From NCBI GenBank assembly GCA_963978545.1, contig OZ021728.1, positions 62,001 to 126,000 of the forward strand: a stretch of DNA of 64,000 nt, in the 5' to 3' direction. Each line of letters starts with the position of its first letter. The stretch's first letter is position 1. The DNA is from Linyphia triangularis. Taxonomy: Eukaryota > Arthropoda > Arachnida > Araneae > Linyphiidae. The notes under the pieces were generated by a model. The model was not told the origin of the DNA, ran no database searches, and saw only the letters and a program-made list of their open reading frames with translations. Positions 59,401 through 60,693 of this stretch are shown in pieces. The position numbers were made by a program, and so were the translations under genes.

Positions 59401-60693
59401 TTTCACAACGTGGAAAAATTTCGACAATGATCGTTTAAAATTCTTTCATTTACAGCATTACTTCAAATTGACAGTTTCAACAATGATCAGTTAGATGGGG
59501 TTGAGAAGTATTCCTAAACAATGAACAATTCCCGCATTTTTTAAAAGCGAGCGAAATTAGTACATATTTATGAAGAATTTCTTTCCGATTCCAAATATTT
59601 TAACAAAAGTTCTTTAAAAAAATTAGTTATTTAAATATTAAGAAAAGAAAATGCCCCAAAACAGAGCCAAAACCAGTCCGATCAAAACACTCCGCTATAG
59701 CTATGACGTCAAGACATCCTTCCATTCTCCATGGTTATCGTGAGGTTTCTGCCAAATAGTTGGCGTTAGTTTGGTACAGTTGTCATGTCCCGTACAGATT
59801 GACGAGATTTGTGAGAAAATTAGTTTCCGCTGATATGTTGCAAGCCAAGTTGTTTCATATCAAGTGACGTCACTTTCAATTCGAGCCAAATGAATTGTGC
59901 TTTTTCCAAAGTCTAACGGGTGGAACTTAGGTTGTGAATTTTTTTTTAAAAAGCGCAGTGAGCAGACATTTATGTGTTTATGGCCTTTTTGAAACATTTA
60001 GAATTGAATAAAAAAAAAATTAAAAATGTGGGAATTGTCCATTCTGATTCAAGCAAAATATTATTTAATTCAATACTTTCATTTTTTATAGTCTGGTACT
60101 TAATACACTAAAACTTTTTTTAAATACAGACCTGGATATTATTTAAAAAATAAAGGCTATAAAAGAAAAATTCTAACGATTGTGATTATAAACATAGCTA
60201 TTTTAGTAAAGAATATGAATAAGAATGATAAACTCATAAAAGGACCAATCTCAAAAATTTTCTTTGGTGACTAATATTGAGAATTTCCTAAAAAAATTTG
60301 GGGAAAATCTCACTTTTCAAATAATTTTATACCAAGAAAAAATTTCTGCTAGGAAAAAATATGAATATGTCAGTCCCATTTAAAAAAGCTATTCAATTAC
60401 GTCTATGATATATTAGCTCCAATAGGGCTAATACATTACACATATAGAATTTTGTAAATTATCCATTTTTAAGTATGAAATTCTGAATAAGATTTGTAAA
60501 AGAATTTAAATATAACTTTTCAAACATAATATCGAAAGAAATATATAATAATTTTAGTAATAAATTTGCACAAATAAGGTCTTACTTGATATCATCAAGA
60601 ATATTTGCAACTTTCTGCTTTTTTGCTTCAACTGCACTTTCTTCTTCATACGATCGCTTACCATCAGAAATCTCCTTTAGGAAATCCTGAACT
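2301..60693 (-). CDS. Mtr4: MTR4 exosome RNA helicase gene, 15 internal exons, open at both ends
   Basis: This Ski2-like DExH RNA helicase is the central subunit of TRAMP/NEXT-type complexes and feeds RNA 3'-end first into the nuclear exosome. Exons in transcript order are 60693-60586, 58932-58866, 52197-52022, 47020-46846, 46776-46686, 44139-44015, 40428-40330, 40153-40045, 37157-37026, 28004-27925, 21973-21863, 21382-21281, 15326-15201, 12801-12651 and 2473-2301. Each junction keeps phase, and the joined translation is collinear with animal MTR4 from the N-terminal linker through RecA1, RecA2 and the winged helix to the edge of the arch. All introns are GT-AG except intron 11, which is GC-AG. 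Motifs seen are [37 protein letters not shown] and [10 protein letters not shown]. Introns range from 69 bp to 10.2 kb. The start exon and the KOW/arch and C-terminal exons lie outside. No stop or frameshift was found. Confidence 0.97.
2474..4280. other. Intron 14, 3' part; Helitron-like end at 3022
   Basis: The stretch is AT-rich. At 3022 the sequence ACTAGAGGGCTCTTCCCCT reads on the minus strand as a short hairpin followed by CTAG and T, a Helitron-type 3' end. The opposite end was not found. Around 2730-2800 there is a repeat-like segment starting GGGTGGTTCAAAAATG. No coding sequence is supported. Confidence 0.4.
5541..5572 (+). repeat. G-rich tract inside D1
   Basis: An almost pure run of G with two A interruptions. 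Similar poly-G or poly-C tracts occur at 8220, 30520, 36700, 36877, 39860 and 63788, all within repeats. Confidence 0.8.
6173..6372 (+). repeat. Subterminal tandem array TTTTGGAGCAGTAAAAATA
   Basis: About nine units of roughly 19-21 bp stand head to tail just inside the left end of F1. The antisense reading is open only because the unit is repetitive. Related units recur near 7735-7785 and inside the element at 50607. Their position next to a TIR suggests transposase-binding repeats. Confidence 0.8.
7146..7682 (-). pseudogene. hAT transposase C-terminus, frameshifted
   Basis: The upstream frame reads [17 protein letters not shown], the dimerisation signature of hAT transposases (family form: PHGNADVERGFS). 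A one-base slip then puts the rest in the next frame: [34 protein letters not shown], then a Lys/Glu-rich coiled-coil tail of about 90 residues. That tail is typical of arthropod and cnidarian hAT proteins. A 147-residue ORF covers 7589-7146. The catalytic part and N-terminal zinc finger are missing, so the copy is dead. It lies inside F1 and supports calling that element a hAT. Confidence 0.8.
8018..8078 (-). repeat. SINE-like segment with GGTTGGTTGG end
   Basis: The minus strand reads GGTTGGTTGGTTAG, then GTGGCGCAAAGCAACACTAG and GGCCATGCTG. Related pieces stand at 8797-8850 (plus strand), 10562-10580 and 22630-22700. It looks like a SINE-type interspersed repeat. No promoter boxes are preserved here. 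Confidence 0.5.
10066..10839 (-). mobile_element. Non-autonomous Helitron in D1
   Basis: On the minus strand the element begins TCTATCTATATATTTAATAG and ends with the hairpin GGGGGC-GAAG-CCCCC directly followed by CTAG. It lies between host A (5') and T (3'), the textbook Helitron insertion rule. There is no target duplication and no Rep/helicase coding. It sits in a sequence resembling the B-family MITE (AAATTCCCTGATT on one side, TTCCCGGTTCTG on the other). Confidence 0.85.
11589..12650. other. Intron 14, 5' part with B/D-family scraps
   Basis: A D-like terminus (CACCTGTGGCAACCCTG) ends near 12033. A truncated B-family copy follows from CAGGGAAGCCACA (12044) to about 12375, and an I-like tail (ACTTTCCATAAGCGCAGAAA) lies near 12408. 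The ORFs in this stretch are spurious. Confidence 0.5.
12651..12801 (-). CDS. Mtr4: MTR4 exon 14 (winged helix)
   Basis: The exon encodes [20 protein letters not shown], then [20 protein letters not shown] and [23 protein letters not shown] and PEYMLE-SF-QFQ are conserved winged-helix segments that brace the RecA domains. The acceptor is TTTTAAAG and the donor is GAGA|GTAAGT. One base is carried into exon 15 to make Lys. Confidence 0.97.
13054..14950. mobile_element. D2: 1.9-kb hAT-like element, 6-bp TSD
   Basis: Ends CAGGGCTGCCACTAACTA and TTTTTAGTGACAGCCCTG match D1. Flanks AAATTA and AAATCA differ at one base, consistent with an old 6-bp duplication. Subterminal AAAATAGTNGCC units occur at both ends. 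The middle (about 13400-13850) is an imperfect tandem array of the C-type repeat and carries no transposase. Confidence 0.8.
13400..13850 (+). repeat. C-type imperfect minisatellite
   Basis: Units of about 70 bp with the phrases CACACCAACGTAAAT, AGCGATAGNG and CATTACATCAGC repeat with heavy divergence. The same array type is found at 17100-17500, 29640-30350, 35180-35360 and 50750-51240. Confidence 0.65.
15201..15326 (-). CDS. Mtr4: MTR4 exon 13 (motif VI)
   Basis: The exon encodes [20 protein letters not shown] followed by [20 protein letters not shown] and [12 protein letters not shown] is motif VI, with the arginine finger that contacts ATP. The MIDEKM strand leads to the winged-helix domain. 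The acceptor is GTTGCAG and the donor is AAG|GTATCT. It is in phase 0 at both ends. Confidence 0.98.
15327..18195. other. Intron 12, 3' part: B-family scraps and C-type array
   Basis: Truncated B copies lie near 15370-15660 and 16429-16740 (starting CAGGGTGGACACAG). A TIR-like pair ATGAGGAACTTGCAC (15865) and GTGAAAGTTCCTCAT (16299) may bound a small element of about 450 bp, with no duplication assigned. A C-type array occupies about 17100-17500. The rest is AT-rich, and no exon is present. Confidence 0.5.
18196..19093 (+). mobile_element. Non-autonomous Helitron
   Basis: It begins TCTATAATATTAAAACAAGC after host A and ends GCACGGGTATTCAGCTAG before host T. Interior units CAACGTAAGTAGTTTTGGCCT repeat four times (about 18270-18700). 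A CTTATGCAGCAATGAACCTT block repeats three times in the 3' third. There is no Rep/helicase gene. A related end stands inverted at 36304. Confidence 0.75.
19353..20707. mobile_element. P: Harbinger-like element, TTA duplication
   Basis: Ends AGGTAAGTGTTCACGGGCAAG and the complement of AGGTAAGTGTCCACGAGAG are flanked on both sides by TTA (19350-19352, 20708-20710). A 3-bp TTA duplication is the mark of PIF/Harbinger elements. Inside each end are two further inverted blocks containing CGTGGACAC and GCAACT. The interior is AT-rich without a transposase, so this is a non-autonomous copy. Confidence 0.75.
20711..21280. other. Intron 12, 5' end, nothing recognised
   Basis: AT-rich sequence between P and the donor of exon 12. 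No repeat family or coding sequence was identified. Confidence 0.5.
21281..21382 (-). CDS. Mtr4: MTR4 exon 12 (motif V)
   Basis: The exon encodes [20 protein letters not shown] followed by [27 protein letters not shown] is motif V, which contacts RNA and couples it to ATP. The acceptor is TTCCTCAG and the donor is TGG|GTAAGT. It is in phase 0 at both ends. The intron upstream (480 bp) is almost all E-family repeat. Confidence 0.97.
21383..21862 (-). repeat. E-family repeat filling intron 11
   Basis: In transcript sense the intron opens GCAAGAAATCCTTTATATTA then ACTTCGATTTTGTG, and closes with AAAGGATTTATGTTTTTATGG then GTTATAATTTTCACG before the acceptor. Its inner blocks (ACTTGGCAGATAGATT, GCATTCTATCAAA, GCATATTTTGCTGATAGAAA) match E copies at 46195 and 59080. 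Almost the whole 480 bp is repeat, leaving about 22 nt before the acceptor AG and 16 nt after the exon 11 end as non-repeat. Confidence 0.7.
21741..21771. repeat. Perfect 13-bp hairpin in intron 11
   Basis: GGATGACGGCAAG, a 5-base loop, then CTTGCCGTCATCC. The E copy at 46640 has only one arm (GGATGATGGCAAG), so the second arm was gained here or lost there. It could fold in the pre-mRNA. Confidence 0.85.
21863..21973 (-). CDS. Mtr4: MTR4 exon 11 (RecA2, GIHHSGL), GC donor
   Basis: The exon encodes [20 protein letters not shown], then [24 protein letters not shown] and the following helix are hallmarks of Ski2-like RecA2. The acceptor is TTTTTTAG. The family continues directly from GLIK to ALFATE of the next exon, which forces the donor to be AAG|GCAAGA, a GC-AG intron. 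No GT occurs at a usable phase nearby, and read-through meets a stop after seven codons. Confidence 0.96.
22313..23085. mobile_element. O: hAT MITE, 8-bp TSD AGCACATT/AGCATATT
   Basis: Ends CAGAGCCTGATTTACCATTA and AAATCAGGCCCTG are inverted repeats. The 8-bp flanks differ at one position. Both 8 bp and the CAG termini fit hAT. A GGTTGGTTGG SINE-like segment lies inside near 22630-22700. No coding sequence was found. Confidence 0.85.
23320..23352 (+). repeat. Poly-T tract
   Basis: A long T-run following CCC. It is probably slippage-expanded or a degenerate poly-A tail of a retroposed sequence on the minus strand. Confidence 0.6.
23505..23742. mobile_element. N1: piggyBac-like MITE at TTAA
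   Basis: TTAA flanks both ends (23501-23504, 23743-23746). Termini TCCTCTGACGGTCCAGGGAA and GACTGTCAGTGGG are imperfect inverted repeats. The sequence matches the right part of the element at 39270-39756 in inverted orientation, so this is a short, internally deleted copy of the same family. Confidence 0.7.
23748..24142. mobile_element. A1: MITE, 5-bp TSD TTAAA
   Basis: Termini CAGGGTTCCCACTC and CCATGGGAACCCTG are inverted repeats. TTAAA lies at both sides (23743-23747, 24143-24147). Repeated AAGGAC and AAGCACCTCTAAGCATTTTC motifs lie in the 3' part. Full-length copies at 41437 and 52389 also carry 5-bp duplications. It may be a hAT-related family with 5-bp TSDs. Confidence 0.85.
24148..25009. 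repeat. R-family repeat, left part
   Basis: From about 24590 the sequence (GGGCCACCC, TGTTTCCGAGGGCAC) parallels 49780-50110. The piggyBac-like element M interrupts it, and it resumes at 26855. No coding sequence was found. Confidence 0.55.
25014..26850 (-). mobile_element. M: piggyBac-like transposon at TTAA
   Basis: TTAA occurs at both sides (25010-25013, 26851-26854). Termini CCTATTAACGCCCA and GGGCGCTAATGGG are inverted repeats. Near each end lies the near-palindrome GTCCTCATTTGAGGAC adjacent to a GCTGGGCGTTT element (25145-25172, 26465-26495, 26818-26840). These look like transposase-binding repeats. The interior carries piggyBac transposase remains on the minus strand. Confidence 0.85.
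25560..26395 (-). pseudogene. piggyBac transposase, decayed
   Basis: The start region reads [15 protein letters not shown], then after a slip [20 protein letters not shown] and an acidic stretch ([10 protein letters not shown]), the usual N-terminus of piggyBac transposases. Farther on come [45 protein letters not shown] and VVANGYVIF in shifting frames with many stops. These are the order and motifs of the piggyBac core. The catalytic Asp residues cannot be traced in one frame, so the copy is dead. Confidence 0.75.
26855..27185. repeat. R-family repeat, right part
   Basis: It resumes the R repeat after M (ATTTAATTTTAAATATAAAA, AATTGGCAACAGGTAAATTA) and is split once more by a SINE at 26977. 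The unbroken copy at about 49745-50470 runs straight through both insertion points. Confidence 0.65.
26977..27125 (-). mobile_element. tRNA-derived SINE, 5'-truncated, 14-bp TSD
   Basis: The minus strand contains AGCGGGTTCGAGTCCCGTGT, a canonical RNA polymerase III B box (GGTTCGAGTCC) in a tRNA-like 3' half. A non-tRNA body follows and ends GGCGCCAGATAACC. CCTAAATTTAATAA flanks it on both sides (26963-26976, 27126-27139). The paralogous R copy near 50420 has the site once. The A box and 5' tRNA half are missing. Confidence 0.8.
27186..27924. other. Intron 10, 5' end, nothing recognised
   Basis: Mostly AT-rich sequence with a TGACGTGACGTCACC segment near 27424 and repeated CCGTAGCA/CCGTAGTT motifs near 27600-27650. 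No coding sequence or bounded element was found. Confidence 0.45.
27925..28004 (-). CDS. Mtr4: MTR4 exon 10 (RecA2 helix)
   Basis: This 80-nt exon encodes [20 protein letters not shown] followed by EDKKLPQ. It matches the conserved helix ([18 protein letters not shown]) between motif IV and the VEHVLPLL segment. The acceptor is TTTCTATAG and the donor is CAG|GTTAGT. It starts with two bases completing Ala and ends in phase 0. Confidence 0.96.
28031..28060 (+). repeat. Single unit of the intron 9 minisatellite
   Basis: The unit AATGCAATTATTCACAGGTT plus AGATTTTAAC sits 26 bp from the exon 10 acceptor. Three further units lie at the other end of the same intron (36919-36998). Confidence 0.75.
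28064..28400 (+). repeat. I-family MITE, 3'-truncated
   Basis: It starts CAGGGTTTCTGCCAAAATA and follows the intact I copy (47084) through TTTTCCATGACTC, then loses similarity. It directly abuts the minisatellite unit. Confidence 0.7.
28401..29570. other. Intron 9, unassigned AT-rich sequence
   Basis: No coding sequence, clear repeat family or bounded insertion was recognised here. Confidence 0.45.
29571..30352 (+). repeat. C-type imperfect minisatellite, interrupted by G1
   Basis: Divergent units of about 70 bp contain CACACCAACGTAAATAT and CATTATATNGGCG. The array resumes after G1 at 35155 and runs to about 35400. The ORFs here reflect the repeat, not a gene. Confidence 0.65.
30573..30998 (+). 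mobile_element. B-family MITE inside G1
   Basis: Termini CAGGGTGGCCACA and TGTGGCCACTCTG are 13-bp inverted repeats with one mismatch. The interior repeats TTCCCTGATTT and ACATTTCCCTGA many times. The other G copy reads through the insertion point (CTTCTATACAGGAAGG), proving an insertion. The duplication is degenerate here, but the copy at 52793 shows 5 bp. Confidence 0.85.
31058..34591. mobile_element. Long-TIR element with Cys-rich pseudogene, TAA duplication
   Basis: Termini TAGTCCAGGGAATAGAGAC and GTCTCTATTCCCCGGACTA open inverted arms of about 1 kb (roughly 31058-32075 and 33510-34591). Within the arms a unit of about 370 bp beginning GTGGTGCACCAAAAA recurs three times. TAA flanks both sides (31055-31057, 34592-34594). 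The uninterrupted G2 copy has TAA once at the same place. The 3-bp duplication hints at the PIF/Harbinger group, but the terminal motif is unusual and no DDE transposase was seen. The centre holds a broken gene. Confidence 0.85.
32587..33228 (-). pseudogene. Cys-rich 'LPPT...CxC' arthropod family protein, broken
   Basis: In order on the minus strand: [31 protein letters not shown], a stop, [60 protein letters not shown], then a one-base slip into [31 protein letters not shown] and an acidic tail ending at a stop. I recognise the block order (VALYGG, NSLRY, LPPT-AA--H--R-Y-QV, W, then a C-terminal CxC cysteine cluster). It belongs to uncharacterised proteins common in arthropod and cnidarian genomes, often with an upstream PIN-like region. 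Function is unknown. One internal stop and one frameshift disable it. Confidence 0.75.
35155..37025. other. Intron 9, 5' part: C array end, Helitron relic, poly-G/poly-C pair
   Basis: The C-type array continues to about 35400. I-family scraps lie near 36060-36300. At 36304 the minus strand ends GCACGGGTATTCAGCTAG before T, a Helitron 3' end whose 5' end is lost (the body may extend to about 36680). A run of 14 G (36702) and one of about 14 C (36877) bracket 175 bp. The ORF spanning them is not convincing. Confidence 0.5.
36919..36998 (+). repeat. Three units of the intron 9 minisatellite
   Basis: ATTATTCACAGGTTAGAT recurs three times at about 30-bp spacing, ending 27 bp before the exon 9 donor. 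It is the same unit as the single copy at the far end of this 9-kb intron. Confidence 0.85.
37026..37157 (-). CDS. Mtr4: MTR4 exon 9 (motif IV, RecA2)
   Basis: The exon encodes [20 protein letters not shown], then [38 protein letters not shown] is motif IV, the first RecA2 strand that positions the ATP side. The acceptor is CCACTAG and the donor is AGTG|GTAAGG. The last base G joins CC of exon 10 to make Ala. A 9-kb intron follows, with tandem copies of a minisatellite unit near its donor. Confidence 0.96.
37178..37560 (+). mobile_element. Possible solo LTR
   Basis: It begins TGTTACATACATTTTCTG and contains a TATA-like CCTATAAATTA preceded by TCTCATGCGCACC, with GC-richer downstream sequence, as in Ty3-type LTR promoters. 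The 3' end and target duplication could not be fixed. The call is tentative. Confidence 0.35.
37645..39015 (+). mobile_element. B-family MITE split by a hAT MITE
   Basis: Starts CAGGATGGCTACAAG and ends TTCTGTGACCACTCTG. Interior B motifs (TTCCCGATGG, ATTTCCAGATTTT) flank the insertion at 37864-38831. Outer flanks AGAAA and GGAAA suggest a weathered 5-bp duplication. Confidence 0.7.
37864..38831. mobile_element. T: hAT MITE, 8-bp TSD TTCTAATG/TTCTAACG
   Basis: Termini CAGCGTTAGCCACTACAAGG and CGCCTCTAAATGAACACTG share CAG...CTG, with AGGCCCGC and CGGCCCGC subterminal blocks. The 8-bp flanks differ at one base. Other B copies run unbroken through this point (CTTCTAATGATTACC). No coding sequence was found. 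Confidence 0.8.
39016..39265. other. Intron 8 filler
   Basis: Short AT-rich remainder between the B copy and N2. Nothing was recognised. Confidence 0.4.
39270..39756. mobile_element. N2: piggyBac-like MITE at TTAA
   Basis: TTAA occurs at both ends (39266-39269, 39757-39760). Termini CCCACTGATGGTAGTTAG and CCCTGGACTGTCAGAG are imperfect inverted repeats. The right 200 bp align inverted with N1 at 23505-23742. The ORF of 81 residues inside is Ile/Phe-rich low-complexity and is not a gene. Confidence 0.7.
40045..40153 (-). CDS. Mtr4: MTR4 exon 8 (variable Gly/Lys loop)
   Basis: The exon encodes [20 protein letters not shown], then [29 protein letters not shown] is the conserved helix. The basic glycine-rich tail is the solvent-exposed insertion seen in metazoan MTR4 before RecA2 motif IV. 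The acceptor is GTTTCAG and the donor is AAAG|GTACGT. A fragment like the A-family terminus (ATTAAAAGTGCTTAA) starts about 6 nt inside the intron. Confidence 0.95.
40330..40428 (-). CDS. Mtr4: MTR4 exon 7 (RecA1/RecA2 linker)
   Basis: The exon encodes [20 protein letters not shown] then [21 protein letters not shown] is the highly conserved Ski2/MTR4 linker strand that enters RecA2. The acceptor is TGTTTCAG and the donor is AAG|GTACGG. The exon is in phase 0 at both ends. The following intron is only 176 bp and shows no clear repeat, apart from a short ACTTTCGATTTTGT similarity to the E family near its donor. Confidence 0.97.
40475..40832 (+). repeat. B-family MITE, degenerate
   Basis: It runs from CAAGATGACCACAAACTTC to ACTGCTGCCACTCTG with internal TTCCCTGATTT-like units. 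No duplication is visible. The antisense exon 7 lies just to its left. Confidence 0.65.
40833..41431. other. Intron 6 filler
   Basis: AT-rich sequence with no recognised element or coding potential. The 80-residue ORF at 40909-41151 has no recognisable motif. Confidence 0.4.
41437..41849. mobile_element. A2: MITE, 5-bp TSD TATTA
   Basis: Perfect 12-bp inverted ends CAGGGTTCCCAC and GTGGGAACCCTG with TATTA on both sides (41432-41436, 41850-41854). It is 413 bp with the same internal AAGGAC/AAGCAC motifs as A1 and A3. Confidence 0.9.
41870..42340 (+). pseudogene. mariner/Tc-like transposase remains
   Basis: Frames in order give [20 protein letters not shown] (N-terminal DNA-binding part), then [73 protein letters not shown] and [16 protein letters not shown]. 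These are consecutive blocks of mariner-superfamily DDE transposases (FENE-GQAVTV, CHTA-ET, LWG-LKSKVYA). A large part between the HTH and the DDE core is deleted, and several stops and slips are present. Confidence 0.8.
42393..42785 (-). mobile_element. K1: MITE, 5-bp TSD TTATG
   Basis: Ends CAAGGGTCTATGCAGAAGG and CCTGGATAGATCCCTG pair with the better-kept copy at 62318. TTATG lies on both sides (42388-42392, 42786-42790). ACCCTTCACAAAATTCC repeats with a period near 36 bp from 42430 to 42540. It lies just downstream of the mariner relic. Confidence 0.8.
42791..43200. other. Intron 6 filler
   Basis: AT-rich sequence, possibly including the degenerate left end of the J copy that follows. 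No gene was found. Confidence 0.4.
43201..43600 (+). mobile_element. J1: hairpin-ended repeat
   Basis: It starts near GGACCATTTGGCAATATTTT and ends GGGTAATTGAAAGTA. It shares the blocks TGAAAAACATGATTTTTTCA, TTGAACGTTGCCAGTCAATT, GGGAGTTATGATGACCAC and GTTCCAAAACGTG with the copies at 54014, 54633 and 55674. It is internally deleted relative to the 640-bp form. Confidence 0.7.
43690..44012 (+). repeat. A-family remnant abutting exon 6 donor
   Basis: A-type start (TTTCCACTGAAATCACAGAAT) and end (CAAGTACTTTTAAGGCATTT, CAAGTGGGAAGCC) with a locally duplicated GCACCATGACTTTATAT segment. The terminal GTGGGAAGCC runs into the splice donor of exon 6. Confidence 0.55.
44015..44139 (-). CDS. Mtr4: MTR4 exon 6 (motif III, SATIPN)
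   Basis: The exon encodes [20 protein letters not shown] followed by [23 protein letters not shown] is motif III, which couples ATP hydrolysis to unwinding. The stretch is almost invariant in MTR4. The acceptor is GTTTCAG. The donor is CAG|GTAGGC, and the bases beyond it (CTTCCCACTTG) resemble the terminus of the A-family MITE, so repeat-derived sequence may form the 5' splice site. Confidence 0.97.
44298..45031. mobile_element. L: piggyBac-like MITE at TTAA
   Basis: TTAA lies on both sides (44294-44297, 45032-45035). Termini CCCTTTCACTCCCAG and GGGACTGAAAGGG are inverted repeats. CCATTTGG-type subterminal repeats (44317, 44670, 44898) recur. A paralogous sequence at 57600-57680 crosses the site without the element. 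Confidence 0.85.
45036..46194. other. Intron 5 stretch, repeat-like, no gene
   Basis: The left 40 bp (TTCAGTGAGGCCAGGATAA) match 57650-57670, showing an interspersed repeat. Short ORFs at 45244-45441 and 45674-45889 (the second Lys/Ser-rich) have no recognised motif. They could be worn transposase, but that cannot be shown. Confidence 0.4.
46195..46668 (-). repeat. E-family copy next to exon 5 donor
   Basis: In plus orientation it runs from ATAACCCATAAAGTTTTTAA to TTTGATAGAATGCATTAATC, TATCTGCCAAGTTTCAG and CACAAAATCGAAGTTAAT. That last block lies 17 nt from the exon 5 splice donor. It includes a unit TTCAACAATGAACAGTTA also seen at 59490. Confidence 0.7.
46686..46776 (-). CDS. Mtr4: MTR4 exon 5 (DEIH box, motif II)
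   Basis: The exon encodes [20 protein letters not shown] followed by [14 protein letters not shown] is the Walker B/motif II signature of Ski2-like helicases, in which the Glu activates water for ATP hydrolysis. The acceptor is CTGTTTTAG. The donor AAAG|GTAATG leaves one base that completes Glu with exon 6. A repeat of the E family begins 17 nt after the donor, at nearly the same spacing as at exon 11. Confidence 0.97.
46846..47020 (-). CDS. Mtr4: MTR4 exon 4 (motifs Ia/Ib)
   Basis: The exon reads [20 protein letters not shown] then [10 protein letters not shown], then [31 protein letters not shown] is motif Ia. GDVTINP and the TTE that continues into exon 5 are motifs Ib and Ic. Together they hold the RNA backbone on RecA1. 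The acceptor is TGATTCAG and the donor is GAG|GTACAT. A 69-bp intron follows, by far the shortest in the gene. A complete 808-bp MITE starts only 63 bp upstream of the acceptor. Confidence 0.97.
47044..48100 (+). repeat. B-family remnant containing the I MITE
   Basis: B motifs (TCCTCAATTTTTCCACATGT, then TAGTGATAATATGCCAATTT, TTCCCTGATTTTCATAAC) lie on both sides of the I insertion, ending near TTGCAGCCACTAT. The ends are worn. Confidence 0.6.
47084..47891 (+). mobile_element. I: MITE, 6-bp TSD CATATA
   Basis: Termini CAGGGTTTCTGCC and TATGCGCGGAAACCCTG are inverted repeats. CATATA is on both sides (47078-47083, 47892-47897). The 3' third repeats CATGACTTTCCATGAC-like phrases. Truncated copies stand at 766 and 28064. 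Confidence 0.85.
48101..50600. other. Intron 3 stretch with R-family repeat, no gene
   Basis: From about 49745 to 50470 lies the unbroken R-family copy that serves as empty-site reference for M and the SINE at 25-27 kb. Elsewhere AT-rich sequence, with GGGCGGGTTGGGATTGAACA near 49370, a degenerate piece of unknown origin. The ORFs at 48923-49120 and 49305-49502 have no family resemblance. Confidence 0.45.
50607..51362. mobile_element. F2: hAT-like MITE, 6-bp TSD TAATTA
   Basis: Ends CAGGGCTCCCGCCCACTC and GCGCAGGTCTGAGACCCCTG with TAATTA on both sides (50601-50606, 51363-51368). TTTGGAGCA(C/G) units near both ends match the subterminal array of F1. The core is a C-type array (50750-51240). 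No coding sequence was found. Confidence 0.85.
51369..52021. other. Intron 3, 5' end, nothing recognised
   Basis: Non-coding sequence between F2 and the exon 3 donor. Open frames here carry no recognisable domain. Confidence 0.4.
52022..52197 (-). CDS. Mtr4: MTR4 exon 3 (Q-like region and Walker A)
   Basis: The exon encodes the start of the RecA1 domain. [14 protein letters not shown] is the conserved segment where the target nucleotide is read. [18 protein letters not shown] carries motif I, whose GKT lysine and threonine bind the ATP phosphates and magnesium. The acceptor is TCTCCACAG and the donor is GA|GTGAGT, leaving two bases that complete Glu with the next exon. The sequence is nearly identical to animal MTR4 around motif I. 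Confidence 0.97.
52389..52776. mobile_element. A3: MITE, 5-bp TSD TCTAC
   Basis: Ends CAGGATTCCCACTAAAATC and GACCGTGGGAACCCTG with TCTAC on both sides (52384-52388, 52777-52781). It is 388 bp, collinear with A1 and A2. Confidence 0.9.
52793..53830 (+). mobile_element. B-family MITE, 5-bp TSD AATCA, with nested foldback
   Basis: Ends CAGGGTGGCCACAAAATA and TTCTGTGGCGACTCTG with AATCA at 52788-52792 and 53831-53835. The central part is displaced by a palindromic element (about 53007-53664). B motifs resume at ATTCTCTGGGTAAATGG. Confidence 0.85.
53007..53664. mobile_element. Foldback element, arms of about 270 bp
   Basis: The left arm (ATTTTCGCGATTTTTTTTTC, GAGGATTTTTGCAAACAATTA, ATCCGGCCGATTGTCATGAA) and the right arm are near-perfect inverted copies separated by about 90 bp of A/T-rich and GCGCACG sequence. 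The exact ends and duplication could not be fixed. Confidence 0.75.
54014..54632 (+). mobile_element. J2: hairpin-ended repeat, first of a tandem pair
   Basis: About 620 bp. It contains CCGAAATAAATATTTTGGCG, GGAGGTGGGGATGATTAAAA, ACCTTATGCGCAAGCATGAT and GTTATGCTTACACATACACA, and ends CATATGGGTAATTGAAAGTA. It is followed immediately by J3 in the same orientation. Confidence 0.75.
54633..55271 (+). mobile_element. J3: second of the tandem pair, perfect 15-bp terminal hairpin
   Basis: Collinear with J2. It ends in TACTTTCAATTACCC, a 3-base TAT spacer, and its exact complement GGGTAATTGAAAGTA. The 63-residue ORF inside is a frame through the repeat. Confidence 0.8.
55674..57536 (-). mobile_element. 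J4: inverted J copy split by insertion S
   Basis: Starts TACTTTCAATTACCC and reads as the reverse complement of J2/J3 to the GGCCAGTTTGGCGATATTTT end. Between GCTGT and GGTAATGC it is interrupted by about 1.26 kb. J2 and J3 read straight through (GCTGTGGTAATGCC). Confidence 0.8.
55980..57242. mobile_element. S: 1.26-kb insertion of unknown type in J4
   Basis: Boundaries come from comparison with J2/J3. It starts CAAATTGTTGTC and ends CTGCGGCCCCTG, with AATATAGGA(C/T) units near both ends. The 137-residue ORF (56178-56591) and its antisense have no recognised motif. No target duplication is evident. Confidence 0.6.
57537..58865. other. Intron 2, 5' part, no gene recognised
   Basis: At 57595-57680 a repeat is shared with the flanks of L. 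Around 58200-58690 GCAGAACA recurs (GAAAGCAGAA..., CTGCAGAACAAAA, TCTGCAGAACATT), perhaps parts of a small inverted-repeat element. The ORFs are short and unrecognised. Confidence 0.4.
58866..58932 (-). CDS. Mtr4: MTR4 exon 2 (entry to RecA1)
   Basis: This 67-nt exon encodes [20 protein letters not shown] followed by HE, the conserved VETVE-C-HE strand that precedes the helicase core in MTR4 proteins. The acceptor is TTCTTTCAG and the donor is GAG|GTACGT. It enters with one base (completing Asn with exon 1) and leaves in phase 0. The downstream exon begins [12 protein letters not shown], which is continuous with the family. It is flanked by introns of 1.65 and 6.67 kb full of repeats. Confidence 0.93.
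59070..59500. repeat. E-family copies, head to head
   Basis: First a piece in minus sense (CCATCCAATCAAGCTGATAC, TTGGCAGATAGATTTG), then a piece in plus sense (CATAAAAACAAAGTTTTAAT, TGCTTGGTGTTTGCATCTAA, ATATGCGGCAAAATTTTG). It lies in intron 1, about 140 bp from the exon 2 acceptor. Confidence 0.65.
59501..60585. other. Intron 1 remainder, nothing recognised
   Basis: AT-rich sequence with a TGACGTCA site near 59869. No exon or bounded element was found. Confidence 0.4.
60586..60693 (-). CDS. Mtr4: MTR4 exon 1 of window (N-terminal linker)
   Basis: The exon encodes a charged, Lys/Glu-rich segment (reads [20 protein letters not shown], then a KKQK basic patch, then ANILDDI). It corresponds to the poorly conserved region before the RecA1 core. 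The acceptor is CTTTCACAG and the donor is AA|GTAAGA. The exon starts with one base completing a codon and ends two bases into an Asn codon finished by the next exon. The family homology of this exon alone is weak. Its assignment rests on phase, splice sites and position directly upstream of an unambiguous exon. Confidence 0.8.

Noticed and set aside
150..59880. TGACGTCA palindromes at about 163, 27428, 42672, 56970 and 59869 as CREB/ATF sites
   Set aside because: Most lie in repeats or GC-poorer intron without promoter context. Eight-base matches at this frequency prove nothing.
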